This document shows positions 16,204 to 23,784 of a DNA stretch of 24,175 bases, one piece after another. A model generated the notes under the pieces. That model was not told the origin of the DNA. It ran no database searches and saw only the letters and a list, made by a program, of their open reading frames with translations. Position numbers and translations under genes: made by a program. This stretch comes from Bacteroidales bacterium UBA5433 (lineage in GTDB: Bacteria > Bacteroidota > Bacteroidia > Bacteroidales > UBA932): positions 1 to 24,175 of the forward strand of contig DIRP01000008.1 in NCBI GenBank assembly GCA_002427525.1. Reading direction: 5' to 3'. Every line of letters starts with the position of its first letter. Positions within the stretch are counted from its first letter, which is position 1.

Positions 16204-16809
16204 ATGAAAAAAGTATTGAATGTTGGCATTGGGAAAAGTAGCTTTATAATAGAGGAAGATGCTTACCAAAGGCTGGATCTCTACCTGGAGCGTTTTCGCA
16301 ACGAAATGGACAGCAAAGATGCCGGAGAAGTCATGGAAGATGTAGAGCAACGCATTGCCGAACTTTTCTATGAATACACCAAAGGTAAAACAGAGGTCGT
16401 TTCTTTGGATGTGGTAGAGCGCGTAATCTGTCAGTTGGGCTATCCGGGCGATTCTGCAGCAGGAGGAGGGGAGGATGAGCCGGTTAAAAAAACAAGACGG
16501 CGCAACGGCTATTCCGAGTACGAACAGTACGACGGTCTGGGAGAAAAGCCACACAAAAGGCTGTATAGAAATCCGGACGACTCCATAATTGGCGGAGTTT
16601 GCAGTGGCCTGGCTGCTTATTTAAATTGTGACCCCGTGTTGGTTCGTGTACTGGCCATAGTTTCTTTCTTAATGGGAAGTGCAGGTTTCTGGATTTACAT
16701 CATCTTGTGGATAGCCGTACCTAAAGCACGAACGGCATCTGAAAAACTGGAAATGCGGGGGCTCCCGATAACTGCCGAAAACCTGCGCCGTTTTAGCACA
16801 CGCCGATAA
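16204..16809 (+). CDS. PspC-domain membrane protein (short paralogue)
   Basis: The ATG at 16204 gives 201 residues (MKKVLNVGIGKSSF); the frame is open 15 codons further to a TTG, but the MKKV start matches the paralogue at 17169. Residues 1-80 form the small alpha/beta domain typical of Bacteroidota PspC proteins (FIIEEDAYQRLDLYLERF, VEQRIAELF). A charged linker follows, then the PspC domain at about 117-175: KRLYRNPDDSIIGGVCSGLA, a VLVRVLAIVSF segment and one or two membrane helices ending IILWIAVP. PspC proteins sit in the inner membrane and in Enterobacteria sense envelope stress; the Bacteroidota role is not established. It is first in an operon with a PadR regulator and a long PspC paralogue. 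Confidence 0.9.
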   Translation: MKKVLNVGIGKSSFIIEEDAYQRLDLYLERFRNEMDSKDAGEVMEDVEQRIAELFYEYTKGKTEVVSLDVVERVICQLGYPGDSAAGGGEDEPVKKTRRRNGYSEYEQYDGLGEKPHKRLYRNPDDSIIGGVCSGLAAYLNCDPVLVRVLAIVSFLMGSAGFWIYIILWIAVPKARTASEKLEMRGLPITAENLRRFSTRR

Positions 16810-16839
16810 GAACCCTTAACAAATTTAAAAAGAGCAGTT

Positions 16840-17172
16840 ATGAATCAAACCAATATTGAAAACATTAAGTCGCAAATGCGAAGAGGCGTGCTGGAATATT
16901 GCATTTTAAGCATTTTGGACAAGAGCGACGCCTATGCCTCTGAGTTAATAGGCAAACTGAAAGACGCACGCATTATTGTGGTAGAAGGGACGCTCTACCC
17001 TTTGCTCACACGCCAGAAAAACCAAGGACTTCTGACGTACCGCTGGGAAGAATCCACACAAGGACCTCCGCGGAAATATTACTCCCTTACAGATAAAGGA
17101 AGGGCTGTTCTTCTGGAAATGGACAAAGTGTGGAAAGAATTGGTAGAAACTCTTGATATCTTAAGAAAATGA
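16840..17172 (+). CDS. PadR-family transcriptional regulator
   Basis: The 110-residue product is a single winged-helix domain with the PadR pattern: MRRGVLEYCILSILDKSDAY (helix 1), ASELIGKLKDARIIVVEGTLYPLL (recognition helix, with the family motif EGTLYPLLxR), then the wing LLTYRWEESTQGPPRKYYSLT and a C-terminal dimerisation helix ending LRK. PadR proteins are dimeric repressors that often control membrane or stress genes beside them. It starts 30 bp after the first PspC gene, and its TGA overlaps the ATG of the second PspC gene (ATGA, 4 nt), so translation is coupled. Its likely target is the palindrome at 16121-16139. No sensing domain is present, as usual for short PadR proteins. Confidence 0.93.
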   Translation: MNQTNIENIKSQMRRGVLEYCILSILDKSDAYASELIGKLKDARIIVVEGTLYPLLTRQKNQGLLTYRWEESTQGPPRKYYSLTDKGRAVLLEMDKVWKELVETLDILRK

Positions 17173-18761
17173 AAAAAGTAATCAAAGTCAGTATCAATAA
17201 GATACCCTTCACGTTGTCGGAAGAAGCCTACAACTCGCTAAAAGTGTATCTGGATCATTTGCGCCGGTATTATTCCGGCAAAGAAGACGGTTCTGAAATT
17301 GTAGACGGTATAGAAGAACGCATAGCCGAACTCTTGTCGGAACGCACCCTTGCCGGAGAACACGTGGTATCAAAAGACCTGGTCCAGGAAATTCTGGACA
17401 TTATGGGCCCGCTGGAAATGATTGAAGAAGAAAGTGCCCATGCCGACCACTCTTACCCCCCTCCGCCCAAAAGGCTGTACAGAGACGTTGACCACAAAGT
17501 ACTTGGCGGGGTTTGCTCCGGACTGGCCGCTTACTTTAATATAGACGTAGTTATTGTCCGACTGATTTATGTCGTTGGGCTCTTTTTGCCTTCCGTTATA
17601 CGCCTTAGCCGGTTCACGCACGGTTGGGGAACTTTTACTATAAGTTTTGGGTGGTTCTTCTTTGCGGTCTACCTTCTTATGTGGATACTTATACCGGCTG
17701 CACTTACTGTTGAAGAAAAGTATGCCATGCACGGAGCTCCGCTTTCTGCCAGAGGTTTGCAACGTGTAAGCCGAGAGGACAGAATGCGCACCTCCTCCCG
17801 TGCATCTCGCAGATCCGGAGCATCACGCAGACCGGCACGCACAACCCGGCCTGTATCGGATACCCGTCGCTCGTACAGCTCTTCCCGGCAACCTTCCTAC
17901 AGATCTTCGGATAGAAACAACGGATGGTATGTTGTATTGCGTGTATTAGCCGTGTTTGTGGGTTTACTATTTCTAATAAGCAGTTCTGCAGTATTAATCA
18001 GCCTGGTTGTGGCATTTTCTGCTACCGGATTTGCTCTGAATTTATTTCCTACCGCGCTGTTTGACCTGGTTGCCTTTACAGGGAATGTCTTCTGGCTTAA
18101 AACATGCGGGATACTTACCATTATTCTCCCTGCACTCGGATTTCTATACCTGGGATCTGTGCTGGTGTTCAATATAAGAGGTCATAAATGGATTGGTATC
18201 ACGATGTTTTTCATGTGGCTTGCCGCATTGATTGGTCTGGTTGTAACCGGAACTCACGGAGCTGCAAATTTCAGAAGACATGCTTCGGTGGAAGAACGTA
18301 TACCTATTGAGCTGACATCGGACACTTTGTTTATTGACCTGGATGCACGCGAAGATTTTCTGTTTGAGCGTTACTGGATAGAAGCAGATAACGCCGTGTA
18401 CAAACTGGGATGGTTTGAAGGGAAAGGGAAAAACCCCAATGTGGTAGTGTTTCCGACTTTGACCGTTGTAAGGCAATCTGAACAGGAAACTCCGTCTATA
18501 TTGGTCAAATCAGGTTCCTTTGGCAGATCAGAACCCGAAGCCCGGCATGCTGCAAAAACACAAAGGCCTGTTTTTGAATTAAACGGCAACGTATTATCCA
18601 TTCCGTCGTGGCAGATTAATAAAACAGATCCCTGGGACGGCAACCTAAGTTCTCTGAAACTCTACGTACCTGCAGACCAGATAATCATTGTACGCAAACC
18701 CATCTACCACGAATTTGGGAAATCAAATTCCCGCAAAATTTCCATCAAAGGCTTCGATTAA
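17169..18761 (+). CDS. PspC-domain membrane protein with C-terminal soluble domain (long paralogue)
   Basis: The 530-residue protein starts with the same small N-terminal domain as the short paralogue (MKKVIKVSINKIPF; IEERIAELL), then PspC at about 99-185 (KRLYRDVDHKVLGGVCSGLA). Next is a basic Arg/Ser-rich linker (about 203-250, with repeated R-x-S and SR units). At about 250-362 are four hydrophobic segments (VVLRVLAVFVGLLFLI; VLISLVVAFSATGFAL; CGILTIILPALGFLYLGSVL; IGITMFFMWLAALIGLVVTG). The last 165 residues form a soluble beta-rich domain of no family I can name. Such domains in related proteins are thought to face the periplasm. Coupled to padR by a 4-nt overlap, it is the last gene of the operon, and a foldable element follows at 18801-18903. 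It is probably an envelope-stress membrane protein; this is inference. Confidence 0.88.
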   Translation: MKKVIKVSINKIPFTLSEEAYNSLKVYLDHLRRYYSGKEDGSEIVDGIEERIAELLSERTLAGEHVVSKDLVQEILDIMGPLEMIEEESAHADHSYPPPPKRLYRDVDHKVLGGVCSGLAAYFNIDVVIVRLIYVVGLFLPSVIRLSRFTHGWGTFTISFGWFFFAVYLLMWILIPAALTVEEKYAMHGAPLSARGLQRVSREDRMRTSSRASRRSGASRRPARTTRPVSDTRRSYSSSRQPSYRSSDRNNGWYVVLRVLAVFVGLLFLISSSAVLISLVVAFSATGFALNLFPTALFDLVAFTGNVFWLKTCGILTIILPALGFLYLGSVLVFNIRGHKWIGITMFFMWLAALIGLVVTGTHGAANFRRHASVEERIPIELTSDTLFIDLDAREDFLFERYWIEADNAVYKLGWFEGKGKNPNVVVFPTLTVVRQSEQETPSILVKSGSFGRSEPEARHAAKTQRPVFELNGNVLSIPSWQINKTDPWDGNLSSLKLYVPADQIIIVRKPIYHEFGKSNSRKISIKGFD

Positions 18762-18800
18762 GGCAATGTTGGCACTGAATGTGAACAAGGGAGCTGATTT

Positions 18801-18903
18801 CAAAAGAAAAAGGGGAACCTCGCACCCGAGGAGGGAGGGACCCGGTTGCGTAGCGGTAGCGAAGTGACAGCGTAGCAACTGGGAGGCGTTCCCCGTTCTT
18901 TTG
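18801..18903. other. Structured intergenic element, possible bidirectional terminator or repeat
   Basis: In the 270-bp gap between the convergent long pspC and secG genes, outer arms CAAAAGAA (18801-18808) and GGGGAAC (18812-18818) pair with GTTCCCC (18888-18894) and TTCTTTTG (18896-18903). Inside are two more stems: CCTCG-CACC-CGAGG (18818-18831, sharing base 18818 with the outer stem) and CCCGGTTGC with GCAACTGGG (18841-18849 with 18875-18883, one G-T pair). The result is a three-way junction. A-rich and T-rich flanks could stop transcription from both sides. The segment GGGAGGGACCCG resembles GGGAGGGGACCCG in the repeat at 23867. The rest of the gap (18904-19031) shows nothing clear. Confidence 0.55.
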
Positions 18904-19031
18904 ATGCAGCGACCTGCCAAAAGTTAGTGCGTCACACGCAAAAGAAGTAGCACAATCAGATACAGCAAACTACAACTACAAGAGCAGCAATTGTAAGTAG
19001 TAACAAAAAAAGAAATAAGCGGTAATCCTGT

Positions 19032-19370
19032 TTATTCAGTAGGAATGAAAGGCAGCTCATCAGATCCGGAGGGGAATTGAGGAAGTCCTGTGGGCTGTTG
19101 TGTTTGTTCCAGACGTTGTTCCAGATCAGAGGCTTTTTTGCCCTTGCCTGTTGATATAAAAGTGGTACCCAAAAGACACAGTACCAGAATGGTAATGGCC
19201 AGGGTCCAGGTTGTTTTTTCTAGAAAATCGGCTGTCTGACGAACGCCAAAAGTTGTGTTGCCTGTTGCAAAATTGGCTGCCAGTCCGCCCCCCTTTGAAT
19301 TCTGTACCAAAACGACAAGGGTCAGCAATATGCTTGCTATGACAATGAGAATGGCGGTTGCTGTATACAT
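19032..19370 (-). CDS. secG: Preprotein translocase subunit SecG
   Basis: SecG is the small auxiliary membrane subunit of the SecYEG channel. The 112-residue product has two membrane helices (about 3-22 and 54-74) joined by the family motif LVQNSKGGGLAANFATG, then FGVRQTADFLEKTTWTLAI. The C-terminal tail of about 37 residues is polar and Gln/Pro-rich, as in other Bacteroidota SecG proteins. It starts 3 bp after the stop of the upstream hypothetical gene and is the last gene of the sigma-54 regulator, lptE, hypothetical, secG series. This order is known in Bacteroides and supports the whole set. Confidence 0.95.
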   Translation of the reverse strand: MYTATAILIVIASILLTLVVLVQNSKGGGLAANFATGNTTFGVRQTADFLEKTTWTLAITILVLCLLGTTFISTGKGKKASDLEQRLEQTQQPTGLPQFPSGSDELPFIPTE

Positions 19371-19373
19371 TAT

Positions 19374-20144
19374 TTAATTGTTGGATTTTTGTTTGATTTC
19401 TTCTACAAGGGACGCAAAGTAAGCGCTTTTTTCCGGATATAGCAAAATTAATTTCGCGTAACAGGCGATGGCCAATTTGTGGTACCCCTGTAAAGCATAA
19501 ATCTTTGCAAGGGTTTCTGTTACAAACTCATCGTCTTGCAGGGCCGGCGGCGCGTCCTGTTCAGAGGTGTCCACGTTTTCTCCCGCCCTCCGGAGCACCT
19601 GGGTAAACCGGGGGTTCTCACTTATAAACCGATCTATGGGAGCGGTGACATCTAACTGCACAGCAGCCATTTGCTCTCTTCCAAAATAATCTGCGCCCGG
19701 ATAAAAGGTGCGATCTTTCGAGATGTCCAGTACAAATTCCAAAGGCTCCGCAGCAGAAAGAACGGCTTTCCCCGAATCTGTAACTTTCCCTAAAGCCAAA
19801 GCTGCAGCCGCAGCCGAGCCGGCGGGAATGGAAGAGGCCGAGCCGGCGGCTGCCTCTGAAAGATCCAGCGTGAAGAATTCCTCCTCGGCAATTTTGTCAA
19901 AATCTTCCCGACTTTGTTGCAGGAGGAAGAACAATTTTTGGCGTGAGTACACATAGGCTGCCGTTTTCTCCGATTGGGAAAGACTGGCGTCACCGCCCAG
20001 GCCGCAAAGGGCCTTAAAAAGCAACAGATGGCCCAGAGAGAACCAGGGATACCGACGAACTAAATCCTGAAGCACATATCCGTGAGGAGCCAATTCTTGA
20101 GGGGTGGCATTCAGGTAGTCTTTATAAAATGTAGAAATATCCAT
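19374..20144 (-). CDS. Conserved hypothetical protein between lptE and secG, TPR-like C-terminus
   Basis: This 256-residue protein has no signal peptide or membrane segment. Residues 1-80 are helical (YKDYLNATPQELAPHGYVLQ; YPWFSLGHLLLFKAL). A low-complexity Ala/Ser stretch lies at about 98-120. The C-terminal 45 residues (FVTETLAKIYALQGYHKLAI; CYAKLILLYPEKSAYFASLV) look like a TPR pair. The gene starts 9 bp after lptE and ends 3 bp before secG. I know this position to hold a similar hypothetical gene in Bacteroides, but no function has been assigned that I can cite. A cytoplasmic helper of the LPS or secretion machinery is a guess from context. Confidence 0.82.
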   Translation of the reverse strand: MDISTFYKDYLNATPQELAPHGYVLQDLVRRYPWFSLGHLLLFKALCGLGGDASLSQSEKTAAYVYSRQKLFFLLQQSREDFDKIAEEEFFTLDLSEAAAGSASSIPAGSAAAAALALGKVTDSGKAVLSAAEPLEFVLDISKDRTFYPGADYFGREQMAAVQLDVTAPIDRFISENPRFTQVLRRAGENVDTSEQDAPPALQDDEFVTETLAKIYALQGYHKLAIACYAKLILLYPEKSAYFASLVEEIKQKSNN

Positions 20145-20153
20145 TGTGTCTAT

Positions 20154-20654
20154 TTACCAGTTTGCTACAGTTGCATTAAAAATATCTTCCACTATTTTCT
20201 CCACTATGGTATCCACCAGCCCGCTTTCGGCTGCATCGAACGAGATGGAAGAGTCGTAATCTTCGTAGGCAGAAAAACTTTTGTCAAAATTCTCCGAAGC
20301 ATCCAATTTGTTTTGGAATACTATTTTTACCGTTACGGTAAGACGGGCCATAGAGGCCACCTCGTCAGAGGTTACCGCTATGGATGCAATAGTATACCCT
20401 GTGATTTGACCGGACACAGAATAGTCACCACCATCCTGGGTAACAGAAAGCCTGGTGAGCTTGGTATATTTGTCCATAAGAGCCTCTGTCAGCGTATTGC
20501 TCAAAGCCGGGTTAACTCGTTCTGCCCTGTTTTCTATGTACGACACACTTATGGACTGAGCCTCGGGATGGATTGAAGTCCCGGAAAAAGAGTACCACCA
20601 GCACTGCGTGAGGAGCAGGGGTAAAGCCGCCAGAAGTAATTTACTCAATTTCAT
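20154..20654 (-). CDS. lptE: LPS-assembly lipoprotein LptE family
   Basis: LptE plugs the LptD barrel that inserts lipopolysaccharide into the outer membrane. The 166-residue protein has a short signal peptide (MKLSKLLLAALPLLLTQC) with the lipid-modified Cys at residue 18; the lipobox LTQC has an unusual Gln at -1. The mature start WWYSFSGTSIHPEAQSISVS matches the C-x-Y-S-F-x-G-T-S-I pattern of Bacteroidota LptE. The alternating strands and the helix at the end (VDTIVEKIVEDIFNATVANW) fit PF04390. Length is normal. The start overlaps the end of the sigma-54 regulator gene by 14 nt. The LptE call rests on the N-terminal motif and on gene order, since sequence identity in this family is low. Confidence 0.85.
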   Translation of the reverse strand: MKLSKLLLAALPLLLTQCWWYSFSGTSIHPEAQSISVSYIENRAERVNPALSNTLTEALMDKYTKLTRLSVTQDGGDYSVSGQITGYTIASIAVTSDEVASMARLTVTVKIVFQNKLDASENFDKSFSAYEDYDSSISFDAAESGLVDTIVEKIVEDIFNATVANW

Positions 20655-21834
20655 ATTCTTTTATTTTGCGGTACAACGTACGCTCTGCAATACCCAGCTC
20701 TTTGGCTGTGGCTTTGCGGTGTCCTTTATTTTTTTGGAGCACTTTGGCAATCAGTTCTTTCTCCAAAGAATTGAGGGACAAATTTTGAGTTTCCTCAATA
20801 GTTTCCAAAGGCAGTATCTCCCCTTCTGTAACCTCCTCTTCCCGGTTATGCTCATGTACTGTATGTGATAACATGGCAGTATGTCCCGGAGCAGCATACA
20901 CTTCCTGATTTTGCAGCAAGTCCATTTTCTCTTTCATTTCATCTATCTCTGAGCGCAACTGAAAAAGAATTTTATAGAGAATATCCCTTTCAGAAATAAA
21001 ATCGTCCCGGCCGCTTTTTGCGGAATCGTATACCACAGGAAGGTGAAGGGGGCTGTCTGCCGGCAAGTAGCGTTGCAACGTTTCTGCTGTTACGTTCCTG
21101 TTATGTTCCAGAACACTTAATTGTTCTGCTACATTTTTCAATTGCCTTACGTTGCCGGGCCAACGGTAGTGCTCCAACATATTTCTGGCACCGTCTGTCA
21201 GCCGTATTACGGGCATCTTGTATTTTTCTGCAAAATCTGCTGCAAACTTACGGAACAATAAGTGGATGTCCCCGGGACGCTCCCGTAAAGCCGGTACGAG
21301 GATGGGCACGGTATTTAATCTGTAGTACAAATCTTCTCTGAACTTCCCTGTTTTAATAGCATGGTGCAGGTTAACGTTGGTGGCTGCTATTACACGCACG
21401 TCTGTTTTCTGCACCTGGGAAGAACCTACGCGTATAAATTCTCCCGTTTCCAATGCACGTAACAGGCGCACTTGTGTGGACAGAGGCAGTTCCGCTACCT
21501 CGTCAAGAAAAAGTGTGCCTTTGTCTGCCACTTCAAAATACCCCATTCTGTCTTCGTGAGCTCCTGTAAAAGACCCCTTCAGGTGTCCGAACAGTTCTGA
21601 ATCTATAGTGCCTTCCGGAATTGCCCCGCAGTTTACCGCAAAATAATTGCCATGTTTTCGTATACTTTGGGTATGTATAATCTTGGGAATAAATTCTTTC
21701 CCAACACCTGTCTCTCCGGTAACCAGAACCGACAAATCTGTAGCAGCTACCTGAGCGGCTATATCCAGTGCCCTGTCCAACAAAGGACTGTTTCCTATGA
21801 TTTCAAATCTCTGCTTAATTGCTGTAACATCCAT
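20641..21834 (-). CDS. Sigma-54-interacting transcriptional regulator (AAA+ enhancer-binding protein)
   Basis: This protein of 397 residues activates RNA polymerase holding sigma-54. The AAA+ domain begins almost at the N-terminus: Walker A GETGVGKE (40-47), the sigma-54 contact loop GSFTGA (87-92; canonical GAFTGA), Walker B GTLFLDEVAELP (106-117), the sensor segment FREDLYYRLNTVPI and RWPGNVRQLKN. A Fis-type helix-turn-helix closes the protein (about 356-395, HRKATAKELGIAERTLYRKI). There is no receiver or GAF domain, so it may be controlled by abundance or by a partner. It leads the lptE-secG group. The ATG at 21834 lies about 6 nt from TATCTTTG (21840-21847), so the mRNA may be leaderless. 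Its target genes are not visible here. Confidence 0.95.
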   Translation of the reverse strand: MDVTAIKQRFEIIGNSPLLDRALDIAAQVAATDLSVLVTGETGVGKEFIPKIIHTQSIRKHGNYFAVNCGAIPEGTIDSELFGHLKGSFTGAHEDRMGYFEVADKGTLFLDEVAELPLSTQVRLLRALETGEFIRVGSSQVQKTDVRVIAATNVNLHHAIKTGKFREDLYYRLNTVPILVPALRERPGDIHLLFRKFAADFAEKYKMPVIRLTDGARNMLEHYRWPGNVRQLKNVAEQLSVLEHNRNVTAETLQRYLPADSPLHLPVVYDSAKSGRDDFISERDILYKILFQLRSEIDEMKEKMDLLQNQEVYAAPGHTAMLSHTVHEHNREEEVTEGEILPLETIEETQNLSLNSLEKELIAKVLQKNKGHRKATAKELGIAERTLYRKIKEYEIE

Positions 21835-21867
21835 CTTTGCAAAGATATAAATTTTGTCCTATATTTG
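21833..21867. promoter_or_regulatory. Interlocked divergent promoters
   Basis: The palindrome ATCTTTGCAAAGAT (21833-21846) serves both directions. On the minus strand TATCTTTG (21840-21847) is a -7 element for the sigma-54 regulator. On the plus strand TTTG (21836-21839) fits a -33 element for the OmpA-like gene, with TATATTTG at 21860-21867 as -7, 20 nt apart. The plus start point would be about 21874, 35-56 nt before the candidate ATGs. The two promoters cannot easily be occupied together. Confidence 0.55.
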
Positions 21868-21908
21868 TAAGCTAAACTAAATACCTCTTTTTCTGACTAA
21901 TTTAAAAT

Positions 21909-23579
21909 ATGAATAATAATCTATTTGTTATGAAAAAATCTTTATTGCGCTTTTTGGGCATTGCCACTTTTGGTGTGATGCTTGTGGCTTGTAACAACCC
22001 TAAGGACATGGTGAAATACGCAGATGACGTTGAGAAATCATGCAATCCGGAAATCCTTGAAGTTATAGCCGATAAAATTGATGTAACCTACACCCTGACA
22101 TTCCCCGAAGGGTATTTCCACCCCAAAGCCATGCTGGAAGTTACTCCTGTATTGGTTTATGAGGGAGGTGAAGTTGCTGCACAGGCTCTCAAACTTCAGG
22201 GAGAGAAAGTACAAGACAATTACAACGTAATACCTGTTGCGGGTGATGCTATTCAGCACAAGATTCAGTTTGACTATGTAGAAGGCATGGCAAAATCACA
22301 TCTTGAACTGCGCGGAGCTGTTATTTATAAAGACGATGTATGGCCTTTCCCCGTTGCCTACAAAATTGCCGATGGTGCAAACATTACCTACAAATGGGTA
22401 GAACTGGACGGCACCCCTGCACTGATGCCCAATGATTACCAGAAGGTCATTCAGGAAGCCGAAGAAACCAACATCATGTATGCCAAGAACTCGGCTCAGG
22501 TTAGAGGAAAAGAGTTGACAAAGGGAGAGATCAAAGAGTTTCAGGAATTTCTGAAAAACCTGCCTGCAGATGAAAGAAGGGTGATTAAAGGCACCGATAT
22601 TATTGCCTACGCTTCTCCGGAAGGACCTGTGGACTTTAACGAAAAACTCTCTGAAAACCGTATGAAGAGTGCAGAAAAAGCTTACCAAACCATAACCCGC
22701 AAAATTAAACCGGAAGGGGAAGTAAGCCTGCAAACAAAAGGGGAAGACTGGGAAGGATTCCAGGAATTGGTAAGCCAAACAGATTTGGGCGATAAAGACC
22801 TGATCCTGCGTGTGCTGTCCATGTATTCAGACCCCGTTGTCCGCGAACGTGAAATCCGGAATATGTCTGCCGTATATAAGATTTTGGAAGATAAAGTATT
22901 GCCTAAATTGCGCCGTGCACGTCTGATTACCAATGTAGAATTCACCAACTATTCCGATGAAGAATTGATTGAGCTGACTGCCAGCAATATGGATGCTTTG
23001 AATGAAGAAGCGTTGCTGTATGCCGCCACCCTTACAAGAGACAACGACACCAAAATTGCCTTGTACAAAAAAGCAGCTGAAAAATACAACTCGCCACGTG
23101 GTCAGAACAACCTGGCTGTTGCTTACCTGAATGCAGGAAAAGTGAACGAAGCTGCTGCTGCCCTGGCCAAATGTGACGCCTCCAACCCCATAGTTGCCAA
23201 CAACCTGGGTGTTATTGAAATGCGCAAAGGAAATTACGGAAAAGCCGCTGAATTCTTTGGCAAATCCGGATGTGAAACCGCCAAATACAACCAGGGAGCT
23301 CTGGATATCTTAAACGGAAAATACAAAGAAGCTCTGGTTAAACTGGACGGACAATCCCACATGAACGGCTCACTGGCCCAACTGCTTAACGGAAACCTGG
23401 ACAAAGCAGAAGCTGCTTTGGGCAGTTGCAGGTGTGCAAACAGCACCTACATGAAAGCCGTTATTGCTGCACGCAAGGGACAAGCTTCCAAAGTCGGTGA
23501 ACTGATGGAAGAAATCAATAAGGTACCCGAGTATGCTGTGAAAGCCTCAAAAGATATTGAATTTGCAAAATATCGTTAA
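21909..23579 (+). CDS. Lipoprotein with OmpA-like and TPR regions
   Basis: The frame starts at ATG 21909 (556 residues); ATG 21930 (549 residues, MKKSLLRFLG) is the more likely start because it begins the signal peptide. The lipobox is LVAC with Cys21 counted from that ATG. Residues about 35-190 are beta-rich, of no family I can name. At about 232-262 is an OmpA-like stretch, DIIAYASPEGPVDFNEKLSENRMK, with the N..LS..R pattern that contacts peptidoglycan. Residues about 370-540 are TPR helices (NNLAVAYLNAGKVNEAAAAL; NNLGVIEMRKGNYGKAAEFF). The likely role is an outer-membrane-anchored protein linking to the cell wall and to protein partners. It is monocistronic: promoter at 21836-21867 and a strong terminator at 23604. 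It is divergent from the sigma-54 regulator. Confidence 0.85.
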   Translation: MNNNLFVMKKSLLRFLGIATFGVMLVACNNPKDMVKYADDVEKSCNPEILEVIADKIDVTYTLTFPEGYFHPKAMLEVTPVLVYEGGEVAAQALKLQGEKVQDNYNVIPVAGDAIQHKIQFDYVEGMAKSHLELRGAVIYKDDVWPFPVAYKIADGANITYKWVELDGTPALMPNDYQKVIQEAEETNIMYAKNSAQVRGKELTKGEIKEFQEFLKNLPADERRVIKGTDIIAYASPEGPVDFNEKLSENRMKSAEKAYQTITRKIKPEGEVSLQTKGEDWEGFQELVSQTDLGDKDLILRVLSMYSDPVVREREIRNMSAVYKILEDKVLPKLRRARLITNVEFTNYSDEELIELTASNMDALNEEALLYAATLTRDNDTKIALYKKAAEKYNSPRGQNNLAVAYLNAGKVNEAAAALAKCDASNPIVANNLGVIEMRKGNYGKAAEFFGKSGCETAKYNQGALDILNGKYKEALVKLDGQSHMNGSLAQLLNGNLDKAEAALGSCRCANSTYMKAVIAARKGQASKVGELMEEINKVPEYAVKASKDIEFAKYR

Positions 23580-23603
23580 ACCTATTTAACCTCACACCTT
23601 ACT

Positions 23604-23640
23604 AAAAAAGGAGACGAACAAATTTTCGTCTCCTTTTTTT
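23604..23640 (+). terminator. Rho-independent terminator, possibly bidirectional
   Basis: AAAAAAGGAGACGAA (23604-23618) pairs perfectly with TTCGTCTCCTTTTTT (23625-23639) around a 6-nt loop, followed by a T-run. It starts 25 nt after the OmpA-like gene's stop. The A-run on the other side makes it usable from the minus strand too. Confidence 0.93.
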
Positions 23641-23655
23641 ATTACGGCACTGTTG

Positions 23656-23784
23656 TTAGTCCAGTTTGAGGACGGCCATGAAAGCCGATTGCGGAACTTC
23701 TACGTTGCCAATCTGGCGCATACGCCGTTTTCCTTTTTCTGACTTGTCCCTTTCAAATTTAGTGCGGTCATAAACGCCTGTATA
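23656..23784 (-). pseudogene. Remnant resembling the C-terminus of LepA (elongation factor 4)
   Basis: On the minus strand 42 codons are open between a TGA (23785-23787) and a TAA (23656-23658). The peptide ends KGKRRMRQIGNVEVPQSAF then MAVLKLD, which resembles the end of LepA proteins (GKKRM..IG.VE.PQ.AF.AVL). No start codon lies before the conserved part except an internal ATG at 23721, and the upstream DNA is AT-rich and non-coding. It looks like a broken 3' end left by recombination. The LepA assignment is from memory of the family's C-terminus and needs a search; alignment upstream of GKRRM is weak. Confidence 0.45.
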
